A stretch of DNA of 64,000 bases from Umezawaea endophytica (lineage in GTDB: Bacteria; Actinomycetota; Actinomycetes; Mycobacteriales; Pseudonocardiaceae). Shown here piece by piece: positions 43,512 to 52,190 of the stretch. A program made the position numbers and the translations under genes. The notes under the pieces are model-generated. The model did not search any database. It saw only the letters and a program-made list of their open reading frames with translations, and had not been told where the DNA came from. Within the stretch, counting starts at the first letter, position 1. Each line of letters opens with the position of its first letter. The DNA lies in NCBI RefSeq assembly GCF_025061645.1, contig NZ_JANYMP010000002.1:62001-126000 (forward strand), read 5' to 3'.

Positions 43512-44530
43512 TGGAGCCGGTGCTCGCGAACAGCGTCCGGCTGGAGGCCGACGGGGTGCACGTCCTCGACCGCCGCGACTTCCCGTTCGAGCGGAACTGG
43601 GTCCGCTGCGAGACGGTCGAGGACGTGGCCAAGGCCATCGAGGACATGGTCACGCAGTCGTCCGGGCCGTACTTCGCGGTGCTGTGGGGGATGGTCCTCG
43701 CGGCTCGGGAAGCCGGGGCGTTGCCCGCGGCGGACGCCCGCGCGCACCTGGGCCGGGCGGCCGAGCGGCTGGAGAACACCCGCCGCACCAACAACCACCT
43801 GCGCAAGGCCGTCGCCGCGGTGCTGGCGGCCGTGGACGCGGCGGGCCCGACCACCGGCACCGCCCTCGAAGCCGCCGCGCTGGCGGGCGCCGAGGCGGGT
43901 GACGAGCGCTACCGGTCCCGCAGCCGGGCGCTGGGCACCTCCACCGCCGCGTTGCTGCCCGACGAGGCCTGCGTGCTCACGCACTGCTGGGCCGACCTGT
44001 ACCTGACGGAGACGGTCGCCGCCGCTCAGCGGGCTGGCAAGCGATTGCGGTTCATCTGCACGGAGACCCGTCCGTACCTCCAGGGGGCCCGGCTGACCGC
44101 GGAGACGCTGGCCGAGATGGGCGTGGACACGACGGTCATCACCGACGGCATGGGAGCGGCCGTGCTCAGTTCCGGCGAGGTGGACGCGCTGGTCACGGCG
44201 GGGGACCGGGTGACGATGGACGGGCACGTGGTCAACAAGGTCGGCACCCTGGGCCTGGCCGTGGCCGCGCGGGCGTTCGACGTGCCGTTCCACGCGCTGG
44301 TGCAGGCCCCGGACCGGTTGGCGCCCACCGCGGCCGACGTGCCGATCGAGTACCGCGACGGGGCCGAGGTTCTGTCCACGCTGGGGCGGCGGACCGCCAG
44401 CCTCCGGGTGCGCGGGCACTACCCGGCGTTCGACGTCACGCCGCCGCGGTTCGTCACGTCGGTCGTCACCGACCGGGGTGTCTACGCTCCGGACCAGTTG
44501 GCCGACTACTACCTAGGAGAACAGCGGTGA
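43511..44530 (+). CDS. mtnA: MtnA-like (eIF2B-family) sugar-phosphate isomerase
   Basis: A 339-residue protein of the methylthioribose-1-phosphate isomerase/eIF2B-alpha family. The catalytic Cys is in ACVLTHCWADLYLT (normally THCNTG) and the Asp in VTAGDRVTMDGHVVNKVGT (normally GADRI...NGDVANKIGT). Both key residues stay but the flanking sequence and the usual RGAPAIG N-terminal motif have diverged strongly, so substrate use may differ. The operon with mtnC, mtnB and mtnD supports conversion of methylthioribose-1-phosphate to methylthioribulose-1-phosphate. Confidence 0.78.
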   Translation: MEPVLANSVRLEADGVHVLDRRDFPFERNWVRCETVEDVAKAIEDMVTQSSGPYFAVLWGMVLAAREAGALPAADARAHLGRAAERLENTRRTNNHLRKAVAAVLAAVDAAGPTTGTALEAAALAGAEAGDERYRSRSRALGTSTAALLPDEACVLTHCWADLYLTETVAAAQRAGKRLRFICTETRPYLQGARLTAETLAEMGVDTTVITDGMGAAVLSSGEVDALVTAGDRVTMDGHVVNKVGTLGLAVAARAFDVPFHALVQAPDRLAPTAADVPIEYRDGAEVLSTLGRRTASLRVRGHYPAFDVTPPRFVTSVVTDRGVYAPDQLADYYLGEQR

Positions 44531-45213
44531 ACACCCCGACGTGGGTAGTCCTGGACATCGAGGGCACCCTCAGCTCGACCGACCAGGTGCTCGTGGTCCT
44601 CTACGACTACGCCCGCCCCCGCCTCGGCCCGTGGATCGACGAGCACCCCGACGACCCCACCGTGGTCGAGGCGGTGGCCCAGGTCCGTGACCTCGCGGGC
44701 CTCCCCGCCGACGCCACGACCGCGGACGTCGTCACCGTGCTGCACGACTGGATGACCCGCGACCAGAAGATCGCGCCGCTGAAGGTGTTGCAGGGTCTCA
44801 TCTGGCAGCGCGGGTACGCCGTGGGGGACCTCGTCGCGGAGTTCTTCCCCGACGTCGTCCCGGCGCTGAAGTCGTGGCACGACAACGGTTCCCGCCTGGC
44901 GGTCTTCTCGTCCGGCTCGGTCGCCGGGCAGGTCGCGTTCTTCGCGCACACCACCGACGGCGACCTGACCCCGTTGCTGGAGCACCACTTCGACACCGTC
45001 AACGCGGGCCCGAAGCGCGAGGAGCAGTCCTACAAGACCATCGCGGACGTGCTCGGAGCGGCTCCCGAGGAGATCGTGTTCTACTCCGACGTGCCCGCCG
45101 AACTCCACGCCGCCGCGGCGGCCGGCTGGGGAACCGTTGGGGTGGCCCGGATCGGCGAGCCGTACGGCGAAGCCGACTTCACCCCGCACAGGACGGTCCG
45201 CACCCTCCCGTGA
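44527..45213 (+). CDS. mtnC: Enolase-phosphatase E1
   Basis: Bifunctional enolase-phosphatase of methionine salvage, HAD superfamily, 228 residues. Motif I is VVLDIEGTLSSTDQV (DIEGT, specific to MtnC), motif II contains FSSGSVAGQ, and the later loops show GPKREEQSYKTIA with the Lys and EIVFYSDVPAELHAA with the terminal Asp. It converts diketo-methylthiopentyl-phosphate to acireductone. GTG start overlaps the mtnA-like stop; its own stop overlaps the mtnB start. Confidence 0.93.
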   Translation: MNTPTWVVLDIEGTLSSTDQVLVVLYDYARPRLGPWIDEHPDDPTVVEAVAQVRDLAGLPADATTADVVTVLHDWMTRDQKIAPLKVLQGLIWQRGYAVGDLVAEFFPDVVPALKSWHDNGSRLAVFSSGSVAGQVAFFAHTTDGDLTPLLEHHFDTVNAGPKREEQSYKTIADVLGAAPEEIVFYSDVPAELHAAAAAGWGTVGVARIGEPYGEADFTPHRTVRTLP

Positions 45214-45812
45214 ACCTGGACGATGCCGGTCGGGCCCTGGCCGCCGAGTGCGCCCGGTACACCGCCATGGGCTGGATGCGCGGGACTTCCGGCAACCTGT
45301 CGGTGGTGCTGGACCGCGACCCGCTCCGGCTGGCCGTCACGGTCAGCGGCAAGGACAAGGGCGAACTGACGTCGGACGACGTGGTGGTGGTCGACGCCGC
45401 CGGTGAGACCGCCGACCCGGTGAAGATCCCCTCGGCGGAGGCCGGGCTGCACGGTCGCATCGCGGCCGTGTCCGGCGCGGGCGCGGTGGTCCACGTCCAC
45501 GCCATGGCCCCGGTGGTCGCGGGGGAGCACTGGCCGGACGGCGTTCCGCTGCGCGACCTGGAGATGCTCAAGGGGTTCGGCCGGGCCGCGCACGACGACG
45601 ACGTGCTGATCCCCGTCGTGCCGAACTCCCAGGACATGCGGGTGCTGGGGGACGCCTTCGAGGCGGGCTACCGCGCGGACACGCCCGCCTTGATCGTGGC
45701 CAGGCACGGGGTGTACGTGTGGGGGGACGACCTGCGCCAGGCCAGGCACCGGGCGGAGTGCCTCGACTGGCTGCTCCGCTTCACCGTCGAGACGAGGAGG
45801 GCAATCCCATGA
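45210..45812 (+). CDS. mtnB: Methylthioribulose-1-phosphate dehydratase
   Basis: Class II aldolase-fold, zinc-dependent dehydratase of 200 residues in the methionine salvage pathway. Family motifs are MGWMRGTSGNLSV at the N-terminus, TVSGKDKGELTSDDVV, and the zinc-binding VVHVHAM plus the RHGVYVWGDDLRQARHRAE C-terminal part with a third His. GTG start within a four-base overlap with mtnC. Confidence 0.93.
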   Translation: MNLDDAGRALAAECARYTAMGWMRGTSGNLSVVLDRDPLRLAVTVSGKDKGELTSDDVVVVDAAGETADPVKIPSAEAGLHGRIAAVSGAGAVVHVHAMAPVVAGEHWPDGVPLRDLEMLKGFGRAAHDDDVLIPVVPNSQDMRVLGDAFEAGYRADTPALIVARHGVYVWGDDLRQARHRAECLDWLLRFTVETRRAIP

Positions 45813-46390
45813 CCCTGCTGACCGTGTGGCCCGACTCGGACCCGACCGAGGTCCTCACCCGGACCAGCGCGCCCGCCGAGATCGCCGTGGAGCTGATGCG
45901 GCTCGGTGTGCGCTACGAGAACTGGCCGGTCGTCGACGGGCTGCCGCCGACGCCCACGTCCGAGGAGGTGCTGGCCGCCTACCGCCCGCACGTGGACCGG
46001 GTGGTGGAGACCGAGGGGTACGTCCTCGTGGACGCCATGCACATGACCCCGTCCGACGACCCGGAGTGGGTGGCGAACGCGGCCGCGGCGCGGAAGAAGT
46101 TCCTGGCGGAGCACACCCACGACGACGACGAGGACCGGTTCTTCGCCCGTGGCGCGGGCGTGTTCTACCTGCACGTGGAGGGCAAGGTCTACGGCGTCCT
46201 GTGCGAGGCCGGGGACCTGTTGAGCGTTCCGAAGAACACCACGCACTGGTTCGACATGGGGACCACGCCGGACTACATCTCGATCCGGTTCTTCCACGAC
46301 GACGACGGGTGGGTGGGGAACTTCACCGGCAGTCCGATCGCGGAGGGGTTCCCGACGTTCGACGTGTTGATGGCCGGTCATCGGGGCTGA
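45809..46390 (+). CDS. mtnD: Acireductone dioxygenase
   Basis: Cupin-type metal dioxygenase, 193 residues, that turns acireductone into the methionine precursor 2-keto-4-methylthiobutyrate and formate (iron form). Metal ligands are HTHDDDEDRFF (His, His and Glu) and the C-terminal His in TTHWFDMG. ATG overlaps the mtnB stop. Last gene of the operon; a transaminase for the final step is not included here. Confidence 0.93.
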   Translation: MTLLTVWPDSDPTEVLTRTSAPAEIAVELMRLGVRYENWPVVDGLPPTPTSEEVLAAYRPHVDRVVETEGYVLVDAMHMTPSDDPEWVANAAAARKKFLAEHTHDDDEDRFFARGAGVFYLHVEGKVYGVLCEAGDLLSVPKNTTHWFDMGTTPDYISIRFFHDDDGWVGNFTGSPIAEGFPTFDVLMAGHRG

Positions 46391-46398
46391 GACCGCTT

Positions 46399-46434
46399 CC
46401 TCCGCCGCCCCGTCCCGTACCGGGGTGGCGGAGG
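46399..46434. terminator. Bidirectional hairpin between mtnD and the HD gene
   Basis: Two 14-base arms, CCTCCGCCGCCCCG and CGGGGTGGCGGAGG, pair with a single G-U and an 8-base loop. It sits between two convergent genes and overlaps neither stop; no T-tract. Confidence 0.75.
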
Positions 46435-46436
46435 GG

Positions 46437-47060
46437 TCAGTTCCGGTTTCCGCTGGTCAGGGACTCCAGCTCCGTGGTCAGGTTGTGGCGGGCAGGCGCG
46501 GACCAGCGTTCCCGTGCCGTTGTGGTGAGGTAGAGCGGGTCCCGCTTCACGAGCGAGGTCAGCACCGCGGCCCTGCCCACCCGCCACGCGTCCTCGGGCA
46601 CGTGCGCGTACTCGCGTCGCACCGCCGCCCGGTAGCGCTCGTAGCCCGCCGGGTCGGATCCCAGCACGGCCAGGTCCGCGTCGAGCAGCGCCTCCGCGAG
46701 CCGGTCCCCGGCCGGGGCCTCGTGCGTCAACGTGGCCAGGACCAGGTTCTCCACCCGCGTCACGTCCCCGGTCGCCACCCCGGCCCCGGTCAGGTGGTCT
46801 CGAGCCCACTCGGCCGAGCGGCGCTCGTCGTCCCCCGGCTTCCCGTCGTACACGACGTCATGCGCCAGCGCCGCCAGTGTCACCACGGCGATCTCCCTGG
46901 CGTCGTGCTCCGCGCACAGGGCCACCGCGTCCCGCGCGACCTGCCGCACGTGGTCGGCGTTGTGGTAGCCGCGGTGCGGCTCGGTGTACCTCTCGCACAG
47001 GTCGGTGGGCCGGGGTACCCCGCCCAGCGCGCGAACAGCGTCGTCCCACAGTGCTTCCAA
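46437..47060 (-). CDS. HD-domain hydrolase
   Basis: Predicted metal-dependent phosphohydrolase of 207 residues. HD signature YHNADHV followed by AALAHDVVYD (the His-Asp pair) and a further Asp in LLDADLAVLG, the common layout of small HD proteins acting on nucleotides. A TTG start was accepted as it follows the sensor-kinase stop by one base and keeps the YTEPHRGYHN region near the start of the protein. Last gene of the two-component operon; substrate unknown. Confidence 0.8.
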   Translation of the reverse strand: MEALWDDAVRALGGVPRPTDLCERYTEPHRGYHNADHVRQVARDAVALCAEHDAREIAVVTLAALAHDVVYDGKPGDDERRSAEWARDHLTGAGVATGDVTRVENLVLATLTHEAPAGDRLAEALLDADLAVLGSDPAGYERYRAAVRREYAHVPEDAWRVGRAAVLTSLVKRDPLYLTTTARERWSAPARHNLTTELESLTSGNRN

Positions 47061-47061
47061 C

Positions 47062-48342
47062 TCACACCCCGCTCGGCAACGTCATCGTGAAGCAGGCCCC
47101 GCCCTCGGGAGCCGGGCCCGCCGTGATGGTCCCACCCAACCGCGTGACCAGACCGTGCACCAACGCCAACCCCACGCCCGTCCCCACCGGTCGGGTGGTC
47201 GAGTACTTGGCGTGCAGCGCGCCCCGGTCGAAGGCGATGGCGTAGTCCTCTTCGGACAGTCCGGGCCCGCCGTCGCGCACCTGGAGCACCGAACCCAGCG
47301 ACAGCACCACCACCCGGCCCGCGGGCGTGACCCGGACCGCGTTCTCCAGCAACCCGTCCATCACCTGCCGGATCCGCCGGGCGTCGGTCGACACCACGAC
47401 GGGGGCGTCCGGGACCTCCAGGCTGAACACGACGCCCTTGGCCGCGCAGCGGGCGTGCCACACGTCCGCTGCCGCGCGGACGACCGGGACCAGGTCGACG
47501 GGGGCGACGTCGAGGCGGAAGTCGTCCGCCCCCAGCCTGGCCAGGTCCAGCAGGTCCGACACCAGGCGGTCCAGCCTCCTGGCCTCGCCCTGGATGGTCC
47601 GCCCGACGTCCACCACGTCCGGGCCGGTCACCACGCCGTCGGCCAACGACTCGGAGAACCCGATGACCGCCGTCAACGGCGTCCGCAGCTCGTGCGACAC
47701 CGACAGCAGGAACTCCCGCTGCCGCGACTCGCTGCGCCGCAACGCGTCCGCCAGCCCGTTGACCGCCCCGGCCACCTCGGCGACCTCGGTGGGCCCGTGC
47801 TCGGGCGCCCGCAGGTCGCGCCGCCCCGAACTCATCGCCAACGCCACCCCGGCCGTGCGGCGCAGCGGCCGCGATAGCAGGTTCCCCAGCACCAACCCGG
47901 CCACCCCGGCGATCAGCAGCCCGAGCCCCAGCGCCAAGGCGATGTTCCGCACCAGCTTCCGGGTCGTGGAGGTCCCGTAGTCGGCCTCCTGCACCAGGGC
48001 GAACCGGTCGCGCACCTCCACGATCCACCCGCCGGTGACCTCGCTCTTCCGCCCGGCGTCCCGAACGGCCTGGACGGCGGCCTCGTCCCCGCGCAGGACC
48101 CCGTTCCCGCCGATCCGCACCACGGAGATCTTCTGCCCCTGCAACACGGCCACGACCCGGCCGCGCGGCGTCTCCCCGATCTGGTCGGCCACCGTGTCGG
48201 CCTGGTTCGCCAACGCCGTCCGGCTCACCTCGCGAGCCGTGTTCACCACCAGCCGCAAGGACACCAGCCCGGCGACGATCACCGCGATCCCGGCGACCGC
48301 CAGGCACAGCGCGGTGATCCGGAACGCCAGGCTGGACCTCAC
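47062..48342 (-). CDS. Sensor histidine kinase (HisKA type)
   Basis: Classical membrane kinase of 426 residues. A first transmembrane helix (ITALCLAVAGIAVIVAGLVS), an external sensor of about 100 residues, a second helix (IALALGLGLLIAGVAGLVLG), HAMP linker, the phospho-His in SVSHELRTPLTAVIGFSES, and ATPase boxes LLENAVRV and VRDGGPGLS with GVGLALVHGL. The GTG start overlaps the response regulator stop by four bases. External sensor suggests an envelope signal. Confidence 0.93.
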   Translation of the reverse strand: MRSSLAFRITALCLAVAGIAVIVAGLVSLRLVVNTAREVSRTALANQADTVADQIGETPRGRVVAVLQGQKISVVRIGGNGVLRGDEAAVQAVRDAGRKSEVTGGWIVEVRDRFALVQEADYGTSTTRKLVRNIALALGLGLLIAGVAGLVLGNLLSRPLRRTAGVALAMSSGRRDLRAPEHGPTEVAEVAGAVNGLADALRRSESRQREFLLSVSHELRTPLTAVIGFSESLADGVVTGPDVVDVGRTIQGEARRLDRLVSDLLDLARLGADDFRLDVAPVDLVPVVRAAADVWHARCAAKGVVFSLEVPDAPVVVSTDARRIRQVMDGLLENAVRVTPAGRVVVLSLGSVLQVRDGGPGLSEEDYAIAFDRGALHAKYSTTRPVGTGVGLALVHGLVTRLGGTITAGPAPEGGACFTMTLPSGV

Positions 48343-49043
48343 GGCGCCTCCACCGAGTAGCCGACGCCCCGCACGGTGCGGATCGGGCTGTGCGCGCCGA
48401 GCTTCGCGCGCAACTGGGCCACGTGCACGTCGACGGTGCGGGTGCCCGCTACCGCCGCGTACCCCCACACCGCGCTGAGCAACTGCTCCCGCTCGAACAC
48501 CCGGCCGGGGTGCTTCATCAGGTGCGCGAGCAGCTCGAACTCGGTCGACGTCAGCGGCACCTCGGCGTCGCCCGCCCACACCCGCCGTCGCTCCGCGTCC
48601 AGCCGCACGGCGCCCACGACCTGCTCGGGCGCGCTCGCGTGCGCACCGCGCCGGAGCACGGTGCGCACGCGAGCCGCCAGTTCACGCGGGCTGAACGGCT
48701 TGGTGACGTAATCGTCCGCGCCCATCTCCAGCCCCAGCACCCGGTCGACCTCGTCGTCCCGCGCCGTCACGAACAGCACCGGCGTCCAGTCGCCCGCCGC
48801 GCGCATCGTCCGGCACACCTCGACCCCGTCGATGCCGGGCAGGCCGACGTCCAGCAGCACCGCGACCGGCTTCAACCGCCGCACCGCGGCCAGCGCCGCC
48901 AGGCCGTCGGACTCGACGTGCACGCCGAAACCGTCCCGGCGCAGGTAGAGCGAGATCAGGTCGGCGATGGCGCGCTCGTCCTCGACCACCAGCACGAGGC
49001 CGCGAGCAGACTGGTCCGGTTGCACGGTGGGCCATGCTGTCAC
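48339..49043 (-). CDS. OmpR/PhoB-type response regulator
   Basis: A 234-residue regulator. Receiver: VVEDERAIADL, phospho-acceptor in AVLLDVGLPGIDG, Lys in YVTKPFSPREL. DNA-binding winged helix: LTSTEFELLAHLMKHPGRVF and TVDVHVAQLRAKLG. The GTG start overlaps the stop of the small lipoprotein gene by four bases, so this regulator is coupled to an upstream envelope protein, as well as to its kinase downstream. Confidence 0.93.
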   Translation of the reverse strand: MTAWPTVQPDQSARGLVLVVEDERAIADLISLYLRRDGFGVHVESDGLAALAAVRRLKPVAVLLDVGLPGIDGVEVCRTMRAAGDWTPVLFVTARDDEVDRVLGLEMGADDYVTKPFSPRELAARVRTVLRRGAHASAPEQVVGAVRLDAERRRVWAGDAEVPLTSTEFELLAHLMKHPGRVFEREQLLSAVWGYAAVAGTRTVDVHVAQLRAKLGAHSPIRTVRGVGYSVEAP

Positions 49044-49195
49044 GGTTCGTCGAGGTCGGCCTCGATGCCGTTCAGCGTCGACTCGATGCTGCTCAACTCC
49101 GAGTCCGGGTCACCGGTCCGCGGCGCGGACTCGTCCTGGCAGCCCGAGAGCCCCACCGCGGCCATCAGCGCGAAGACGACGGCCAACGCCCTCAC
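49040..49195 (-). CDS. Tiny lipoprotein (51 residues)
   Basis: A short gene easily missed by length cut-offs. It starts with GTG, overlapping the stop of the secreted-protein gene, and its TGA overlaps the GTG of the response regulator, four bases in each case. The product has a lipoprotein signal (ALAVVFALMAAVGLSGC, lipobox LSGC, Cys19) and an acidic tail with SELSSIESTLNGIEADLDEP. The two tight overlaps and the intact lipobox make it almost certainly real. It probably sits on the outer face of the membrane near the sensor kinase. Confidence 0.82.
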   Translation of the reverse strand: MRALAVVFALMAAVGLSGCQDESAPRTGDPDSELSSIESTLNGIEADLDEP

Positions 49196-49596
49196 TTCGT
49201 GCCGCCGGGGTAGGCGCAGTGCTCGGTCTGGAACGTGTCGATCCGCTTCTGCGCGTCGCCCAGCTTCGTGACGCGCTCACCCCGCAGTTCCCGGCGAGCG
49301 TCGAACAACTTCGCCTTCGACTCCTTGCCCGCGTCCCGAGCGATCTTGGCCTGCGCCTCCAACCACTTCGTCGAACCGCGCGTGTTCGCGTCGCCGTTGA
49401 TCCGATCGGTCGCGGCCTTGATCCGCGCCTCGATCTTCGGCACACGCTCCTCACACCGCTTCTTCACCTGCTCGGCGCTGATCGTCATGGGTGCGGGGCC
49501 GGTCGGGGTCTCATCGGCGCTGGCCATGCCGGAGAGCGCGAGCCCCAGCGCCGCGGAGGTGCCCGCGACGGCGATGATGCGAGTCCAAGTGGTCAT
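49192..49596 (-). CDS. Secreted small helical protein
   Basis: A 134-residue exported protein with signal peptide (RIIAVAGTSAALGLALSGMASA) and a charged helical body (ISAEQVKKRCEERVPKIEAR..., with paired Cys near residues 46 and 127 that could form a disulfide). No family recognised. It heads the operon with the tiny lipoprotein, response regulator, kinase and HD protein; the ATG is at the start of the signal peptide. Likely an accessory envelope sensor or target of this two-component system. Confidence 0.72.
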   Translation of the reverse strand: MTTWTRIIAVAGTSAALGLALSGMASADETPTGPAPMTISAEQVKKRCEERVPKIEARIKAATDRINGDANTRGSTKWLEAQAKIARDAGKESKAKLFDARRELRGERVTKLGDAQKRIDTFQTEHCAYPGGTK

Positions 49597-49666
49597 GGGG
49601 AGAACTGTGACGGGCGCGGGTGAGTGGATCGTGCGACGAATGTTCGGGTTCTGCAAAGACCGTCGA

Positions 49667-50692
49667 TCACGGCACCTGGTCACGCCACAGCAACGCCACC
49701 CCGTGCCCCGGCAGCAGCCACGACCGCACGTCCAGGTCGCCCAGTTCGTCCGCCCGCAGCCACCGCGCCGACGACGTGTTGGACCGGAACGTGAACGGCA
49801 CGATGCGGAACTCCCTGGTGGGGGCGCCGTCAAGGGTCAGCTCCTTCGCGTTCATGGTGATCCGCTCGACGTAGCAGGGGTACGGCGACTGCCAGTAGCA
49901 GTACCCGTCGTCGATCCGCTGCCTCGTCGTCGACCGCACCGTGAGCCGCTCGATGGCGTGCACCACGTGGTCGTCGTCGGCGATCCCGCTCAGGTCGCAC
50001 TTGAAGATTCGCAGGTCCGACATGTGGCTGCGCGGGTTCTGCCGGGGCAGCGGCCCCATCGACTCGCGGAAAAACGTCAGGTAGTCGGCCCAGCGGTCGA
50101 ACTTCACGTCCAGCAACCGGATCCGGCTCGACTCGGCGACCCGGCGCTGGCCCTCGCCGTCGATGTAGTCGATGCCGATCCGCACCGACTGGACCATGTC
50201 CTCGGTGGAGTCCCGGAACAGCGAGGTGTCCGGGATGAACCACAGCTCGAACAGCGGCAGCCGGGACCCGTTGATGATCGAGTCCCGGAGCAGCGCGTTG
50301 CTCGTGGCGAAGATGACGAACTGGTCCACGGCCACGTTCTTCTTGAAGCTGTAGCTCACCGTCGACGTCAGGTGGTACGTCTCGTAGTCGACGGCCCGCA
50401 GCTCGTAGTCCACCGTCGTGTGGGTGCTGATCGTCAGGTCGCCGCCGAGCGGGCGCAGCCCCTCACCGCCCAGCACGCCGGTCAGCACGTCGTCGTTCGC
50501 GTCGTTCTCGCCGTAGATGGACGACAGGAACGTCCGCATCACCTGTTGCGGCAGCAGGGTTTCCACGATTCCCGGCCCGGCGATCCTGGCGATCTCCGAC
50601 AGCAACCGGTGGTGTAGGTACAGCTCGTAGACGGCCAGCAGGAGTGCACAAATGACAAGCAAGGGCCACAGTTCGAAGAGCAGTCGGTGCAT
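49667..50692 (-). CDS. Membrane-anchored protein of unknown function (paralogue A)
   Basis: A 341-residue protein with one N-terminal membrane helix (LWPLLVICALLLAVYELYL) and a large soluble domain. No known family was recognised. Near its C-terminus it has YWQSPYPCYVERITMNAKEL and WLLPGHGVALLW, which match segments YWYADRPMFLRQITVDANSV and WLLDGHGVAAIW of the next gene upstream; the two are distant paralogues in tandem, in the same direction. GC is lower than flanking genes. The ATG begins just before the membrane helix. Confidence 0.7.
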   Translation of the reverse strand: MHRLLFELWPLLVICALLLAVYELYLHHRLLSEIARIAGPGIVETLLPQQVMRTFLSSIYGENDANDDVLTGVLGGEGLRPLGGDLTISTHTTVDYELRAVDYETYHLTSTVSYSFKKNVAVDQFVIFATSNALLRDSIINGSRLPLFELWFIPDTSLFRDSTEDMVQSVRIGIDYIDGEGQRRVAESSRIRLLDVKFDRWADYLTFFRESMGPLPRQNPRSHMSDLRIFKCDLSGIADDDHVVHAIERLTVRSTTRQRIDDGYCYWQSPYPCYVERITMNAKELTLDGAPTREFRIVPFTFRSNTSSARWLRADELGDLDVRSWLLPGHGVALLWRDQVP

Positions 50693-50951
50693 GGCGTGCT
50701 GGGTTCGAGGGTGTCCAGGATTCCGGTCAGATCAGCGCTTCCGGCCGATTCGTACCTGGCGAATCCGAACGTGCGCTCAAGTGGTCTGCTGTCGGCGGGG
50801 CATGTTGTGGTTGGACTAACCCGGTTCACCGCCGAGGTTGTTCTGGTTGGAAGATGATTCAGCTGAAGTATTCGAACTCTTGGCTTCCACAGTTGATTGG
50901 CGGAGTTGCCGACTGATTCTGTTCGAATTAGGTCACCCGATGAGTATGGTG

Positions 50952-52034
50952 TCACCATATTGCCGCGACTCCGTGGCCGTCGAGCAACCACTTGTCGAGC
51001 TTCATCGACAGGCGTGAGTCGTGTATGTCCACGATGCTGGACTCGGAGTCGGCGACGAACAGTTGAAACCTGACCTTGTGCCCGCTGACCAGTGCCACGG
51101 AGTTCGCGTCCACGGTGATCTGCCTGAGGAACATGGGGCGGTCGGCGTACCAGTACAAGAAGTGCTCGTCGTAGTTGATGTCGAACTTGTACTCGGCTCG
51201 TACCTTCTGGGTTCCGGTGAGTACCGTCCCCTTGGGTAGGCGGAAGACTATGAAGTCGTCGTGCGTCATCCCCGTTGGTGGTGAGAGGAGGGTTGCCTGC
51301 TCTGCTCGAGGGACTGGGATGAATCGCAGTTCCTGGAACCGTCCGGAGTCGTCCTTGTGGTAGAGCTTGATCCTTGCCTGGAGGTACTTCTGGATGGTCT
51401 TCAGGTCCATGTCGCTCGGGATGGAGATGATGTCGAAGAATCCGAAGCTCGATGTCGAGAGGGCGGTGGTGTACTCCGCGCCTTTGGTGACTCCTAGGTG
51501 GACGTTCGTCAGTTCCGCCTCGAGTCCGATCGACATGAAGACCGAAACGGTCTTCTCGTTCGCTTCGAGTGTTCGCAGTTCGACGGTGACCTCGTCGTAG
51601 GGCGTCTTGGGAGACGCTATCTGGCTCACGACGGATTCGATCTCCTTGGTGCTCTTGAAGAGTCGTTGTGCCGCGCGCTTGAGCATCTCCCTGGGATCGG
51701 CCGACTCCATGGCCATGGAGGTGGCTCTTTCGGGGAGGACGTCGCGCACCTGAATCTTGAGGTCGCTCAAGTCCTGCTCGATCGTGCTCAACGTCTTGGC
51801 CTGCATGTGTGAGCGCACCAGTTCGAAGTAGAGCGAAACCAGCAGCAGCAGGAACAGGTCGCGCGTCAAGCCGCGCAAGCTGGCGCCGATGCTCTCCCCG
51901 ACCTTCTGGCCGAACAGGGCGGAGATCACGATTCCCGGAGCGGGTGTGTTGACCAGCACGATCATCGAGATGATCGAGATGAAGAACGTCAGTGATCGCG
52001 GCAGGACTCGTCTTGCGGGCGGCGCGGCCACCAC
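50952..52034 (-). CDS. Membrane-anchored protein of unknown function (paralogue B)
   Basis: A 360-residue protein with two or three N-terminal hydrophobic stretches (LTFFISIISMIVLVNT, PGIVISALFG and DLFLLLLVSLYFELV), a helical/coiled linker (TLSTIEQDLSDLKIQVRDVL) and a soluble domain ending in WLLDGHGVAAIW, homologous to paralogue A. By eye the base composition here is near 55-58% GC, well below the rest of the window, a sign of recent transfer. Function unknown. The 259 bases between A and B are AT-rich and hold no evident gene. Confidence 0.72.
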   Translation of the reverse strand: MVAAPPARRVLPRSLTFFISIISMIVLVNTPAPGIVISALFGQKVGESIGASLRGLTRDLFLLLLVSLYFELVRSHMQAKTLSTIEQDLSDLKIQVRDVLPERATSMAMESADPREMLKRAAQRLFKSTKEIESVVSQIASPKTPYDEVTVELRTLEANEKTVSVFMSIGLEAELTNVHLGVTKGAEYTTALSTSSFGFFDIISIPSDMDLKTIQKYLQARIKLYHKDDSGRFQELRFIPVPRAEQATLLSPPTGMTHDDFIVFRLPKGTVLTGTQKVRAEYKFDINYDEHFLYWYADRPMFLRQITVDANSVALVSGHKVRFQLFVADSESSIVDIHDSRLSMKLDKWLLDGHGVAAIW

Positions 52035-52190
52035 TCCCCCTTAGTTCGCTGACGATGGCGTTCGGGTCCCAGGTAGCGGCGCTGTGGTTTGGCTTCGGAC
52101 GATCAAAACCGCACCGTTCAACAGACGGTTCTAGCAGTTCAACGCACTCGAAGTCCTCGCGGGAGCGAAGGACCACCCACTCGGCGGTGG

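Noticed and set aside
50693-50951. Small gene between the two membrane paralogues
   Set aside because: AT-richer sequence, but no frame with start signal and conserved character was found on either strand.
49667-52034. Known defence family (CBASS or Avs type) for the two membrane proteins
   Set aside because: No cyclase, NTPase, nuclease or TIR signature is visible in either protein; only the low GC and tandem arrangement support an accessory role.
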